64,000 nt of DNA from Avena insularis (GCA_023614405.1 CM042689.1:332854305-332918304), one strand, 5' to 3'. Counted from the stretch's first letter, positions 1 to 11,167 are shown. Program-made: numbers and translations. Notes: generated by a model not told the origin, from the sequence alone.

Positions 1-31
1 CCTCTTACTGGTCTGAAAGTTTAAATTATAG

Positions 32-129
32 TACGACGCCTTGCGGAAGTTGGGAGAACTGCCGACAACCAGGATCCTGTGGCAAGTTATTCGATGCCAT
101 TTCATGCTGTGCTCATCGTTGCAGCCTAG
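32..129 (+). CDS. possible 3'-terminal exon of an unknown gene
   Basis: An AT-rich stretch ends in TTATAG at position 31, which looks like a splice acceptor. It is followed by an open frame to a TAG at 127-129 whose translation (RRLAEVGRTADNQDPVASYS, then a short hydrophobic tail ending in VAA) has a natural amino-acid composition. The rest of the gene would lie left of the window. I do not recognise the family. The exon could equally be a chance open frame, because only about 32 codons are visible and no second exon can be tested. Confidence 0.28.
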
Positions 130-452
130 GCAAAGTCTAGATGAACATCGTCTTTGACTTTTGACCCTCGTGGCAAAATGATGTACGCAGAGCTTTTAGC
201 TCGCAAGCCGGTTTTATTGATAAACGTAACATGGATAACAAAGACCTTTGACAGCATCAAATGTCGTATCAAAATATTCTAAAGTTGTAATCTATGGTTC
301 CACCTCTCTTTTTTTACCTTGACAGTCCTCGGTACCTTCGGTGAAAATTTACAGAAAATGGAACCTAAGAAACTTTAAGTGGTCTCAATGGTCCAAATAG
401 TTGTTTGTTTTATTGGAGCTATTTTTCTTGAGATAATGCGAAGATTCAAATA

Positions 453-604
453 ATGGCCAAAGCACAACTTTTGGATAGTCTGCTTTTCTGAACCCCTGTT
501 TAGATGTAGATATGGAAGCTTGGAACTCAGAATTGGCAAAGCACAACTTTTGAATAGTCTGCTTTTCTTATCCCTGTTTACATGTAGATATTGAAGCTTG
601 AATC
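453..604. repeat. 79 bp imperfect tandem duplication
   Basis: Two copies of a unit containing GCACAACTTTTGRATAGTCT lie one behind the other with a period of 79 bp. They differ at scattered positions, so the duplication is not recent. No coding potential is apparent. Confidence 0.75.
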
Positions 605-1705
605 AAGTTTCCTGAATTCGTCCGTTGGATGTAAAAGGGCAGAGCTGCGATGAGGCTAAAAGGGTAGACAAGGTCGGGGTGGAGAAGAATATGGGTCAAT
701 AATTCCATCAACTCCTATTTTCATGTACACCCTTTTTTTTAGGGTAGTTTCATGTACACCTAAACAACATATTTGGTATTACAGCCCATTTTCCAAAACT
801 GGGCTGTTTTGGTATTGGCACCAATTCAATTCCAACAGTTTGATGCGTACAACCATAGGGATTTTGGACAGTCTGCTGCTTGTGTGCTGCACTACTTGTC
901 CTACCTTAGTTTGGCCCGGCCCACCAAAACATCCAACGAACAAGAGGGTACGTGGGCTAGAGTTGAGAAGCGCCGTAGGTTGTCACAAGACGCGTCGTGG
1001 AAGCCCTCGGCCTATCACTTGTAGCCGACCGACCAGTTGCACATGCCTCTGGTCTTGTGGACCATGGATTATACTCGCATGAGCATTGCCGACGAAGGCC
1101 CGAGAAGCGAGCACCCGCACGAGCGGCCCACGCAACGCGAAGGGAGGATACGTCACGCCTCAGGAGATTCTCAAAATCAAAAGAAAAAAAAAATACCGTC
1201 ACGCCTCAAGAAAATAACCGCGTGATATTCTGAGAGAGAGAGAAAAACTAGTACACGCGCATGACGGGTCGACGACGCCACGGTCGCGCCACCGATCCGC
1301 CAATCGGTGCTCAAATCGAGGGCTGTCGGTGATGGACAGGAGGATGGGCCTAGCTCGTGTCACTCCTGAGATTGTGGGGAATAATAGACTCGTGAAGTCC
1401 GGAAGATGATGCATGGCACTGCACTTTGGTTTGGAGGTGAACGCGTATCCAGATAGTACGTATTCTAAGCCGAGTTACCAGTGCTACCCGTTTAGAATAC
1501 GCGATTCCCCGGTCTCTCCGTTGCATGTAAAATTCCTGGAGACTTTTCCACTCTTCCAGAAATGTAGTTACACTGAACTGACCCTTCGCCTTGGTGGCGC
1601 GACGGCCTGCACTCCTACAAAGACCCACTCTGTGAGGCCCGACGCTCCGACCTTCTTTCGACCTGGATTCTGCTCCAGTTCTACTGAGTTCTATACTACT
1701 CCTAT
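605..1705. other. region without recognised gene
   Basis: Only short overlapping open frames of unlikely composition are present. From 1140 to 1215 the phrase CGTCACGCCTCA occurs twice around an A-rich run. Nothing else is recognised. The stretch is the left flank of the MULE starting at 1706. The bases just outside the two MULE ends do not form an obvious 9 bp target duplication. Confidence 0.4.
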
Positions 1706-1915
1706 GAAAATAACCCAAAAAAATAACCCTTTTTCAACGCCATAAGGGATGGCGCCGCACCTTGAAGAGCGGCGCCATTAGCGCCATAACCAAGTGGAGC
1801 CCAAGTCCCCAGCAGTCTTGGCCGTGTAGTGGCGCCTGGCGCCGCGCTTTAGGTCATGTACCCGTGGCGCCAGCCTCCTCCCAACCGGTCCATTTCCTCT
1901 CAGACGCATAGGAGC
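1706..1915 (+). repeat. left MULE terminal inverted repeat
   Basis: From GAAAATAACCC to GACGCATAGGAGC this arm matches the reverse complement of 9911-10202 in blocks, with a roughly 50 bp insertion near the tip of the right arm and point differences. It contains several GGCGCC motifs. The family places promoters and transposase-binding sites in these repeats, so this arm is the likely promoter region of the transposase gene. Confidence 0.85.
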
Positions 1916-2219
1916 TGCAGCGGCGGCGGCGGCGGCTCTTCTCCCCCTCCACCTTCTCCCTCCTAGTGTCCAAATCGGAAGCCTCTCTCCGTGGAGTTCG
2001 ATCCCCCCAAGTGCCTTGAGGTATTCTTCCCCTTCATCTTTGATTTGACCCATTAATTTCTTGTTTTTGGTCCATATCTTGTAAACCCTAGTTTGTTTTG
2101 TAAGATGCATGGTAGAATGTTCTTGTATTGGCATATGGGTTGGTATTGTGTTCATGTTGTTAGCATGGGTATCTATTAAGTGTGTTGACCATGGTATTGT
2201 TGTTGTGATTATGTTAGGC

Positions 2220-5200
2220 ATGGCAAGAATTGTTCATGTTCACCATGTAGACAAGGATGTTTTTTTGAGAGGTAACATAGAACTGACCGGACGAGCTCGA
2301 TTTGGTGTTTGAGCGTACTCCAACATATGCCGAGGTCTTGGAGCAATTGAGGATTGAATTGAAATGGATGGACCCAAAGGATGATATTGAGTTGGAGGGA
2401 AGACATAATGTTGGCTTGGGAATGCATGTCCGTTGGAAGACCATGCGTATCTTCTCTGAGGCCCGTTGGCTTGCATACAAGGAGGTGGTGGCCGAATCAC
2501 TAGACAAGGCTCTTGAGCTATTTGCCACCAAGAAAGTTGGTAGTTCATTGTCTTTGGACTTAAACCGTATGGCATCCCCATTGCGTACTATGAGTCCTCC
2601 ACCCGTAGACCAAGAGCTAAGGCGTGAACCTCCCTTGACCCAAACATTGAGCCCGATTTCAAGACACCAAGATGATGATTGTGGGGGTGAAGATGAAGAT
2701 GACAATGATGATGTTGAACTCCACGACAACAATATTGGAGATTTAGAGAAATATATCACACAAGATGACATGGACCATGACCTCCCGTATTCTCGAGGCT
2801 ATGCATCGGACTCGGATGATGATGGTCCCGAAGAAGAAGTTGACGAGGAGGGGTTCACGGCTAGAGTGGCCGAAATTCACCATACCGTATTGGGTCGGGA
2901 CCATCGGGTGCCTTTGTTTCGTGATCTCAGTCTCGCGGATGAAGCCACGGTTGATGGTGGCAAAGGCATTGTGCTCGGACCAAGGACAAGTTCTTACCGG
3001 GATGGCAATGAAGTGAATAGTGTCTTTTGCAAAGGATCAAGGTTCAGGACCTTGTTGGAATTTAAGCAATGGATAAAGGACTTCTCGGTGAAGCATCATC
3101 GTCCTTACACGGTCGTGCACTCGGACATCAAGAAGCGTTACACGGTGAAGTGCGAGGAGGAAGGATGTCCTTGGATAGTGCGTGCAAGACCATTCAAGGG
3201 AGGTCCTGATTGGCACATATCTAGTTGCGTATCAACTCACATGTGCCGAGGCCCGGTGTTGGATGGGAAGGATGCGAAGAACGAGCACCGGCAACTCACC
3301 TCCGAGTTCCTCGCTTATAGGCTTTCCAATGACATCGCGTCGTTTCCAATAATGACCATCAAGCAGGTTATAGAGTTTGTGAAAGCCCTCTTTCACTACG
3401 AGGTGAAGTACGGGAAGGCATGGAAGGCTAAGCAAGCCGCATTCAAGATGTTGTACGGTGATTGGGAGGAATCTTATAACCGAATCCCAAGGTTGTTGTT
3501 AGCGATGGCCAATGCTAACCCCGGCATGGTTCATGTGGTTGAACCTTATGGGAACAAGACAAGGGTTGTAAACGGGAAAACCGTGCGAGTATTTGGCCGT
3601 GCATTTTGGGGTTTTGAGCAATGTGTCCGGGCTTTTGAACATTGTAGACCGGTCATCTCTGTTGATGGCACCTTTATGACCGGACAATTCAAAGGCACTA
3701 TCTTGATTGCAATAGCCAATGACGCGAACAACCGGTTGATTCCTTTGGCGTTTGCTTTGGTGGAGGCAGAAAGCAATGATAATTGGGAGTGGTTCTTCTA
3801 TCTTTTGAGAACCAAGATATTAACCCCTCAAAGGGAGATATGTGTCATCTCTGACCGTCATCAAGGAATTCTCAATGCTGTGATGATTGATATTCCCGGC
3901 CATGCTCCATTGCACCATCGTTGGTGCATGAGACACTTTTGTTCAAACTTCTATAGGGTATGCAAGAGCAAGGATTTGTCTGATGATCTACAGGATTGTT
4001 GCCTCGCTTTCACGGAACGTCGTTTCTCTAACTTGTACAACGAATTGCTAGTCAACAAAGAACTCAATGCCGGTGGTCGCGAGTGGCTCAATAGGAACAT
4101 TGAACATATGGGAAAGTGTGCACGAGCTTTTGATGACGGTGGCCGGAGGTATGGCCAAATGACAAGCAACATGGCAGAGGCATTTAACAAGTTGCTAAAA
4201 GGTGTCCGTGCATTGCCCGTCACGGCAATAATCCGATATACATTCGACATGATGAATGAGTATTTTCTGAAATACTCACATGAAACGGACCGACATATTG
4301 CGGGGGACAACAAGAACAACTACAAATACAAGTTCCCTCTGAAGGTTGACGATTGGATGCAATTTCAGACAAGGAAAGCGTATTCCCAAGTTGTCACGGA
4401 ATATGACAATGACGAGCTAATTTACCAAGTTACGGAGCCCGGAGGTACAACGGCTGATGGTGTCCAACACGGAGGCCGAGCTTTCAAGGTCTCGCTCAAG
4501 ACCTGTGAGTGCACATGTGGAAGGCCATCATTGCTTCATCTTGCGTGCTCGCACTTGCTCGTGGCGTCTCGCAGACGACATTTGGATTACAATAATCCGC
4601 TCACGGTGCGAGAGGCTGAGTTCTCTATTGAGACTACTAAGAAGACATGGGCTCCTAGATTTCATCCATACCTGGACCAATCACAATGGCCGGAGTACCA
4701 TGGAATTCAACTATGGCCTGATCCGAAATGGAAGGTTGTTGGATGTGGAAGACGCAAGACAAAGCGTTTTAGGAGCGACATGGACGGATGGGGACGTGGT
4801 GGTGGTCGGGAAACGGGCAACGACCAATTGCAAGAGCCTCGTGAGAGAGCCCGGTGTGGAACATGCAATGGTGAAGGGCACAATGCAAGAAAGTGTTCTC
4901 AAAGGAAAAGAGCAAAAGGAAATCAAGGAAGTAGTAGCCAACCAAGTAGTAGCCAACAAGCTCCAAGTCATCCAAGTAGTAGCCAACAAGCTCCAAGTCA
5001 TCCAAGTGGTAGCCAACCAAGTGGTAGCCAACCAAGGACTAGACAACCAAGTGGTAGCCAACCAAGGACTAGCCAACATGCTCCAAGCCAACCAAGGACT
5101 AGCCAACATGCTCCTAGACAACAAAGAGGTCGACAACTTGGGCTACGAAGAGGAAGAGGGCGTGGTGGATTTAATCCCGCTAGTATGATAGGTTACTTAG

Positions 5201-5348
5201 CCGGACCAAATCCGTATGCTCGTAGGTATGTTCACATTTATGCATATTTTACTATCATTCATGTTTATTGGGTTAAATGCATCCTTTACTAACTTGCCCC
5301 TTTTATTCTTATAATAGGTATGGCGACTCAACCCAACAAGGCCAATGA
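2220..5348 (+). CDS. MULE transposase (MURA-like), 5' frameshift
   Basis: This is a DDE transposase of the Mutator superfamily. An ATG at 2220 opens a frame that passes into the main frame only after a one-base shift near 2287; the main frame is open from about 2287 to 5292. Counting from 2302, the MuDR N-terminal DNA-binding domain lies near residues 240-315. The MULE core follows with D455 (SVDGTF), D518 (ISDRHQG) and a likely E626 (NMAEAFNKL). A SWIM zinc finger comes next (C735, C737, C749, H751), then a CCHC zinc knuckle (C852, C855, H860, C865). The tail is rich in Ser, Gln and Pro and built from short repeats. A canonical intron (donor 5226, acceptor 5317) would replace the read-through tail by a short end with a stop at 5348. 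All core motifs are intact; only the 5' end is damaged. Confidence 0.9.
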
Positions 5349-5653
5349 TGGGGAAGGTGTGAACTACTCGAAGATCTGGGCGGATGCTATGGAGGTGGTG
5401 GCGAAGAGGAAGGAGGCTGAGGAAGAGAGGAAGAGGAAGGAGGCCGAGGAAGAGGAAGGAAGCTGAGGAAGAGAAGCGGAGGAAGGCATTCGAAGAGGTA
5501 GTTCAACTTGCTCGCCGCAAGATAGAGGAGGAAGAGAATCGCCGCGCTAAGGAGTCTCGGGATGCCGAGAGGGAAAGGCTGCGTCAAGCGGCATGGCGTT
5601 CCATGGAGGAAGAGGAAGAGAAGAAGAGGAAGGGCAAAGGGCCTATGTTCTAG
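5320..5653 (+). pseudogene. small charged coiled-coil ORF, frameshifted
   Basis: An ATG at 5320, overlapping the last transposase exon in another frame, opens MATQPNKANDGEGVNYSK. It continues into a strongly charged Glu/Arg/Lys helix made of EAEEERKRK-like repeats. The frame stops at 5465, but the same kind of sequence continues one base out of register to a TAG at 5653, ending KKRKGKGPMF. A single-base slip in the purine-rich repeat near 5450 explains this. The product would be a coiled-coil protein of about 110 residues. It may be a second product of the MULE or a detached C-terminal exon; no known domain is recognised. Confidence 0.5.
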
Positions 5654-5859
5654 ACTTTGAGTATGTAACCGGGAGTCATGCACTTGTATGTGTCAAGATT
5701 TGCTCGAGAACCTTGTTATTTCATGAACTCGTGTTATTTCATGAACTTGTATGTTCTAGACTTTAAGGGCAAGAAACTCGTGTTATTTCGTATGTGTCAA
5801 CAAACTTGTATTTTCCCTCGAAATAAAAAGCCTGAAACCTGGCTGTGGCACCATCTTGT

Positions 5860-6310
5860 ATGTGCGGCGCCACGCATGGCGCCGCACGGCGCCACCAGCC
5901 TCGCGTTACGCGTGCGGCGCCGTTACGTGTGGCGCGCACATGCGCTCAAAATAGACTCTTCGTCTATTTTCGGCGCATGTCTTGGGCGCCATACGTAACG
6001 CCGCACGCGGCGCCACTGCATCAGCGTTACGCGTGCGGCGCACGTCTTGGCGCCATTACGTGTGGCGCCGCACATGCGCTCGAAAATAGACAGAAGACCA
6101 GGCGCCGCACGTGCAGCGGTGGTGCAGTAGCGCACCGGCGGGCGCCGTGGCGCCGCACATGCACTAGAAAATAGGCGAAGCGTGGCGCCGCACATGCACT
6201 AGAACCAGCTTCGCTATTTTCTAGTGCATGCGGCGCCACATCCGCATGCGCCTACAATGACTTAGACGTTTCTGGCTGTCTTGCACCATGTGCGCTTGCG
6301 GCGCATGGCG
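5860..6310. repeat. GGCGCC-rich palindromic cluster between the two MULE genes
   Basis: By eye, 14 GGCGCC hexamers occur in about 450 bp. Many sit in the longer phrase TGGCGCCGCAC, which is also present in both terminal repeats. Several local hairpins are visible: around 5940-5982 (ATGCGC, then AAAATAGAC facing GTCTATTTT) and a larger one with arms 6149-6180 and 6209-6237. The cluster sits where the two convergent transcripts would end. It may hold internal transposase-binding sites or relics of an embedded terminal repeat; this role is inferred. Confidence 0.8.
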
Positions 6311-6429
6311 CCGCACATTCCTGACTCTTGTCTGTCTGTTCCTGTTGGTCTGTTTGAGTTGGTTTTCGAGCAGGTTTTTTCGAGCAGGTTTGTTCGATGT
6401 TGTTCGAGCATGTTTGTTCCAAAAAGACA

Positions 6430-6790
6430 GCAACCATTGAAGTTCACGACAACCATTAAAGTCCATGACAACAACATCCAAGTTCACGACAACAACATCC
6501 AAGTTCACGACAACCATTCACGACAACATCGAAGTTCACGACAACCATTCACGACAACATCGAAGTTCACGACAACAACCAGTGGCGGATCCAAGATTAT
6601 TTTTAAGCCTGGGCAAACAGTAATTCTAGACACTTAGATAGCTAAATTTTACGTCATTTAACAGCAAACCTAAGTCGCTGCGGCGCTTTCTGCAAGTGCC
6701 GGGCAATAGGTATGAATCGCCGATGACAACAACCATAAGTACTGAGTTCACGACTACAACCATAAGTACTGAGTTCACGACTACAACCAT
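6430..6790. repeat. minisatellite of TTCACGACAAC units, interrupted by a small hAT-like insertion
   Basis: Irregular units built from AAGTTCACGACAAC and ACAACATC repeat from about 6437 to 6579 and resume from 6726 to 6795. No frame stays convincing through it. The gap is occupied by the 146 bp insertion listed separately. Confidence 0.75.
6580..6725. mobile_element. small hAT-like MITE inside the MULE
   Basis: The insertion begins CAGTGGCGGATCC and ends in the reverse complement of CATCGGCGATTC. The imperfect terminal repeats are therefore of hAT type. The flanking 8 bp ACAACAAC is present on both sides, as expected for an hAT target duplication. The surrounding minisatellite is itself rich in ACAAC, so the duplication is weaker evidence than it looks. 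Confidence 0.5.
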
Positions 6791-6814
6791 TCAAGACAAA
6801 GTGCAACATCTACT

Positions 6815-9288
6815 CTACTTCCCACGGGTGGTCTTCGCCCCTCGGCCCCTTCTCGTGGGCATCTTCCTCCTCCTCGGTTCCTCTTCATCCTCCACCTCTA
6901 AGCGATATGGATTCTTGGGCTTCTTTGTCTTGGTCGTGGAAGGGTTGGGTGTGTAAGGCTTCTTGGGTTGCCTTGGCTTGAACATGTAGTCGGACCTCTC
7001 GTGTACCTTGTAGCGAGTGTAGTTGCCCAATGTCATCTCGTCGGGACGCTTTCCTCATCTTGCGGCTGTCAACAAAAAAAGATTGGTAAGGACAAATTCA
7101 GGAGAAATGCAAGGGAGGGTGGGGGATGCAATGGTTGTACTACCTCGGGTGTGTTCGCCTCGTCCTCGGATGTGGAGTGATGATCGCCAGAATTGTCACC
7201 TTCGGGCGTGTTGGACCGTGACGCGGACGGTGTTGCCACCTCAGGGTCACGGTAACCTAGCAAGTTCGACAACCTCCTTAACCGTTGGCCCTGCTTCTTA
7301 ACGAACTCACGAAACAGACCCTCTCCCTTCTCTCCGCGAGGGTATGTGTCCAAAGCGTCCTCGCATGCATCGGCGGACTTCCTTACATGATCGCGCTGTC
7401 ATAGACAAGAAACTAGTAAGTTATCCATGCAAGGTGTGAGAAGGACGGAAAAAATATTATTCGGCACACTTTACCACAAAGTTGACCAAGGGAGCAAACT
7501 CGGTTTGTCGCCCTTCTCTGACCATGATGTTGTATTGTTCGGTTGAAAGCTCATCAAACACCAATGGCTCCTCCAAGATCGAATCCCGAAATGCCCGTGG
7601 GTATATCTCCACCAGCGCGTTCTCAACGAACCATGCGATGTAGTTGTTGAAAGCATCCCGATTGAAGGGCCTATCCTGTGCTCCTTTTGCTTTCCTAGCC
7701 TCGGTCACACACCTCCTGAATTTCTCAAGGTGCTTCCTATGAAGCTTGGGCCAATCCTTCTCCTTCCTCTGCTTCTTCCTGTCCAAGCTGCACACAACAA
7801 CAACAAGTCAAAAAGCGTTATTTGGCGAATGATAAGCACAACACATGGTAAGGCAGTTAGTAGCTTACCTATGGAGCCCTATGTCCGTGTCCTTCCACTC
7901 AGGCGGTACAATCTGAAATAACCCAAACTGGGTCATGACACGGTGAGGCTGGTGATACTCAACAGCCCACATGCACACCATGGGGCAACGCATTAGCCAC
8001 AGACGAGATTCTCTGAGGCAAATAGGGTTAAGGCGATAGTCCTCCGGAACACCAAAGCGGTCCCCTCGACCATATGGCTCCCACGTCACCTGCATCATAC
8101 CACAGTCATGTCAGGGTCAAAGATTACAAGTTCAAGACATATAATTGACCGCCATCGCTGAAATTACCTGATCCATGGTGATCGTGTCAAACTCGTTCGT
8201 GTACCTCTTGTACGCCTCCAGTGGGTCCGTTGGCGGTTCGGAGACCACATCCCACTTGTAAGCCCACGTGGGGAGAAGGTAGTTGTTGCCGTTATCAATG
8301 TAAGGATTGAATGACAACAATCTCGGCCGTCCAATGGAGAAGCGTTCCCAGCTCCACACCGAAAGAAGGAGCAAACAACCACCAATCCCTGAATCGACGG
8401 AGCTCCTAAGGCAAGCGTCATCCAGCTGCAGATGAAGTGAACAACCATTTGGTAAGAACAATTTTTTTTTGAGATAGTGCAAAAATATACAACAATATTT
8501 GTAAATAACTCATTACCTGACGGTATAACCAGGCCAACGCCGCAGAACCCCAACTGAAGGTAGAGTCGAAAAAAACCAGCAACTTGAGCCAATGCCACTG
8601 ATCACGATCCCCATCTTTGTCGAGAAGCGAGTCCTCGTGATAATGTACCACACATACACACGAGTGTATGTCTTGATCGTCTCCTCATCGGCATCCTCGG
8701 GGCAAATCTTGAAATTCTGGATGATCCAAGTAAAAGTAGCCCCGGCAGCGACCCTCAGTTTTTCCCCCTTCTTGTTTATAGCCTCGGGTGGATCCTTCCC
8801 TATAAGGGAGACCATCTCCTCACGCCACCCGTCTGAATCCGAGGACATGCACACAGGGTTTCCCTCGATTGGGAGTGCAAGGATCATGCTCATGTCCTGC
8901 AAGGTGATCGTAGTCTCACCGGTCCTAAGGTGAAATGTGTGCGTCTCCGGCCTCCATCGGTCCACAAGCGCGGTGATCGCAGCAGGGTTGAAGGCCGGTG
9001 TGGACCGAGTGACCATGTGAATAAAGGGGAGGAGTCCTAGCTGCTGGATGTACGGAGTGTACCGCGCATCATAACGCATCTTGCCGGACGAGACCTCGTG
9101 GTACCTAAGTCGAAGGGGTTGAAGCTCCTGCAAACATATAATGGCAAAATGTTAGATTTCCATCTAAACAAACATGGCATCTTGTTCGACTTGCATTGAA
9201 GTTTTTAGTACCTATCTCTTCTCCGACATCTTGTAGGCACGGTGTTGAACATCATAGTGAGCATTGTTTAGAAGGGGGTTTAGAGTCA
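6815..9288 (-). CDS. plant mobile domain (PMD) protein gene, frameshifted copy
   Basis: Candidate exons, 5' to 3' on the minus strand: 9288-9212, 9127-8517, 8425-8168, 8089-7869, 7786-7475, 7395-7144 and 7065-6815. Internal junctions show GT donors and AG acceptors. The translation contains PMD (aminotransferase-like, plant mobile domain) signatures: IQQLGLLPFIHMV, ETHTFHLRTGETTITLQDM, LLDKDGDRDQWHWLKLL, SWGSAALAWLYRQ, LSVWSWERFSIGRPR and HRVMTQFGLFQIVP. The C-terminal exons are polar and basic, ending in RRGRGAKTTRGK. PMD proteins are plant-specific, related to MAIN/MAIL1, and are frequently carried by transposons. Two defects are visible: a TAG just before the first donor and a frameshift near 8640, between VWYII and LLDKDG. 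It lies tail to tail with the transposase in the MULE. Confidence 0.82.
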
Positions 9289-9337
9289 TCCTACATATTC
9301 AAAACAATAGAGAGAATAAGAACAATTACAAAATGTC

Positions 9338-9510
9338 CATCTTATAGTTCTAGCATCTAGAATTGCAAGCTAAATCAACCATCTTATAGTTCTAGCATAT
9401 AGTTCTAGCTTTTGTCCATCTTATAGAGACATCCTACATATTCATAATACTCTACCTATAGTTCTAGCATCTAGAATTGCAAGCGAAAACAACCAACTAG
9501 ACTTCTACCA
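9338..9510. repeat. short interspersed direct repeats upstream of the PMD gene
   Basis: The phrase ATAGTTCTAGCATCTAGAATT and shorter forms of it recur three to four times within 170 bp of AT-rich sequence, between the right terminal repeat and the first PMD exon. No function is evident. Confidence 0.6.
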
Positions 9511-9910
9511 TATAATTGTAAGATAAATCAAAACACCAACTAGAGTTCTACCATATCTCCATCTTACTCTAGCCATATGGAATTGCTAATATGAAAAAGC
9601 ACCTAACATATGCTTCAAAGATAAATAGACCAACTAGAGTTGTACCAAAGAGTACTATGCCATATCTAAACCTAAATATCAAATAAGCATTGCAATGGTT
9701 CATCTCAATCTCTACATCTAATTGAACCTAGGGTTTCACCGAAATTTGAACAAAAGGGGAAATTAGCAAGAAATTTTTGGACAAATAGCAAGGGATTTGA
9801 GAGGAGATACCTGGGGAAGGGATTGGGAGCAAGATCCTTGGACAAATCCAGCAAATCTTGGGTTTTTGGAGAGGGGAATCACCGGGGCCGAGAAAACCTA
9901 GCCGCCATGC

Positions 9911-10202
9911 GCTCCTGTGCGTCTGAGAGGAATGGGCTGGGTCTGGGGAGGGTTGGCGCCGCGCTGGTACAAGACCTAAAGTGCGGCGCCAGCAAGAACT
10001 GCCAGATTACAGTGGCGCCACGCCTAAGGCGCCCGCACTTCGGGACCGAACCATGGGGCTCCTGTTGCCAGGCGGTCTGGCGGTGCAATGGCTCTTCAAG
10101 GTGCGGCGCCACCCCTTATGGCGTTGCAAAAATGGTTAGTCCCGTGAATTTCTTCTGGCCGGAGTTCATTTCGTGAAATCGTTATTTTTTGGGGTTATTT
10201 TC
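9911..10202 (-). repeat. right MULE terminal inverted repeat
   Basis: The reverse complement of this arm begins GAAAATAACCCC and contains the same CGCCATAAGG, GGCGCCGCACCTTGAAGAGC and CTCTCAGACGCA blocks as the left arm. It is longer by an insertion near the tip. It is the likely promoter side of the minus-strand PMD gene. Confidence 0.85.
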
Positions 10203-10344
10203 GTCCATTCTGCCCCCCCGGAGAGTTGAAATTTTCATGTCTTCGATGAATCGTTGACCTGCCTACTGCTGCTACCTAGGCAGTGTAGCTTCAACTCTTG
10301 GTTACCGAATCCGGTTACCTAGGGAAGTCGTTAATCAGTTGTTA

Positions 10345-11022
10345 GAGCATCTTCACTCGTTCGGCAAATCCAGGCCGAAATTCTGACCAAATTTTGGCCG
10401 GACGAAACAAGTTTTCGGTCTGAGTACGCCAAGTTTTTCACTCTCGTTCCCAGGCCGAGTTGTTACATTCAGCTAAATTTCAGTCGAGTTTAGCAAATTT
10501 AGACATATTTCATTAAAGATGGGCGAATATAGATGGATTATATCAAATTTAAACTAAAGTATTGATAATAAACTAAAAAAACATTAAAAAGACCGCCGTC
10601 ATGGCCTTCGCCGATGCCCTCGCCGTTCTAGATGCCGAAATTGCTGTAGAACGCCGTGTAGCCGGGATCGGCCCTGCCATCATCCTCGCCGCCGTCGTGG
10701 CACGGCAATTTGGTGACGCGTGGCCGACGCGACGGACTGTTAATGTCCGGCGGTCACCGCGTGGTTTCGAGGATGACGACGACTCGGCTTCCGTCGCTGA
10801 CTCGGCGGGTTCACGCACCGCTTCGTTTTTTTCCGCCGATTCCGCTGCGTCTGGCGTTCCCAGGGCGTACCCGGGAACCTGGGTTCGGCATGGGTAGTCC
10901 GGACCAAAGTTAGCCCAAATTCGGACAAAAACAGGTTCATGATATGCGACTGGGCGATTTTCGGTATCCAAAACCTAAATGACGTCCGGATCAACGTCTT
11001 GAATAACCGAGTAGAGATGCGC
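10345..11022. mobile_element. nonautonomous PIF/Harbinger-like element 1
   Basis: The ends are GAGCATCTTCACTCG on the left and the reverse complement of a diverged copy on the right (CGAGTAGAGATGCGC). They are flanked by TTA at 10342-10344 and 11023-11025. A 3 bp TTA duplication with GAGCATC-type inverted ends is the pattern of PIF/Harbinger elements. The interior (from about 10590) is homologous to parts of element 2 but lacks its open frame. No transposase is present. Confidence 0.72.
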
Positions 11023-11167
11023 TTAACTTAGATCTTCTGCGCCAATGCATACATAAACTTCCTGCTCAAAACCATGGCAGGAGCGTAAACTGAGAAATCA
11101 GAGGGCCCCCAGCTTTCTACTCGGAGTAATTAATGAGTTGAGTAGTATTTGGCAACCGACAATCTTA

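Larger units (their letters stand above)
1706..10202 (+). mobile_element. two-gene Mutator-like element (MULE) with transposase and plant mobile domain gene
   Basis: The element is about 8.5 kb. Its ends begin GAAAATAACCC on both sides in inverted orientation. The shared CGCCATAAGG, GGCGCCGCACCTTGAAGAGC and CTCTCAGACGCA blocks give long terminal inverted repeats typical of Mutator-like elements. A MURA-like transposase runs inward from the left end. A PMD gene with seven candidate exons runs inward from the right end. The two genes converge on a GGCGCC-rich, palindromic intergenic zone. In the maize MuDR element the transposase and a helper gene (mudrA, mudrB) also converge from promoters in the two terminal repeats, and here the PMD gene takes the helper position. 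Target-site duplications could not be seen. Both genes carry one apparent frameshift, so this copy is probably no longer autonomous. Confidence 0.88.

Noticed and set aside
4457..5188. 243-codon open frame overlapping the transposase C-terminus
   Set aside because: It is a shadow frame created by the repetitive Ser/Gln-rich tail; the transposase frame holds the SWIM and CCHC motifs.
9823..10176. 117-codon open frame at the right MULE end
   Set aside because: It runs through the terminal inverted repeat and has no protein-like features.
1697..10211. A 9 bp target duplication for the MULE
   Set aside because: TACTCCTAT on the left and GTCCATTCT on the right do not match; no convincing alternative within a few bases was found.
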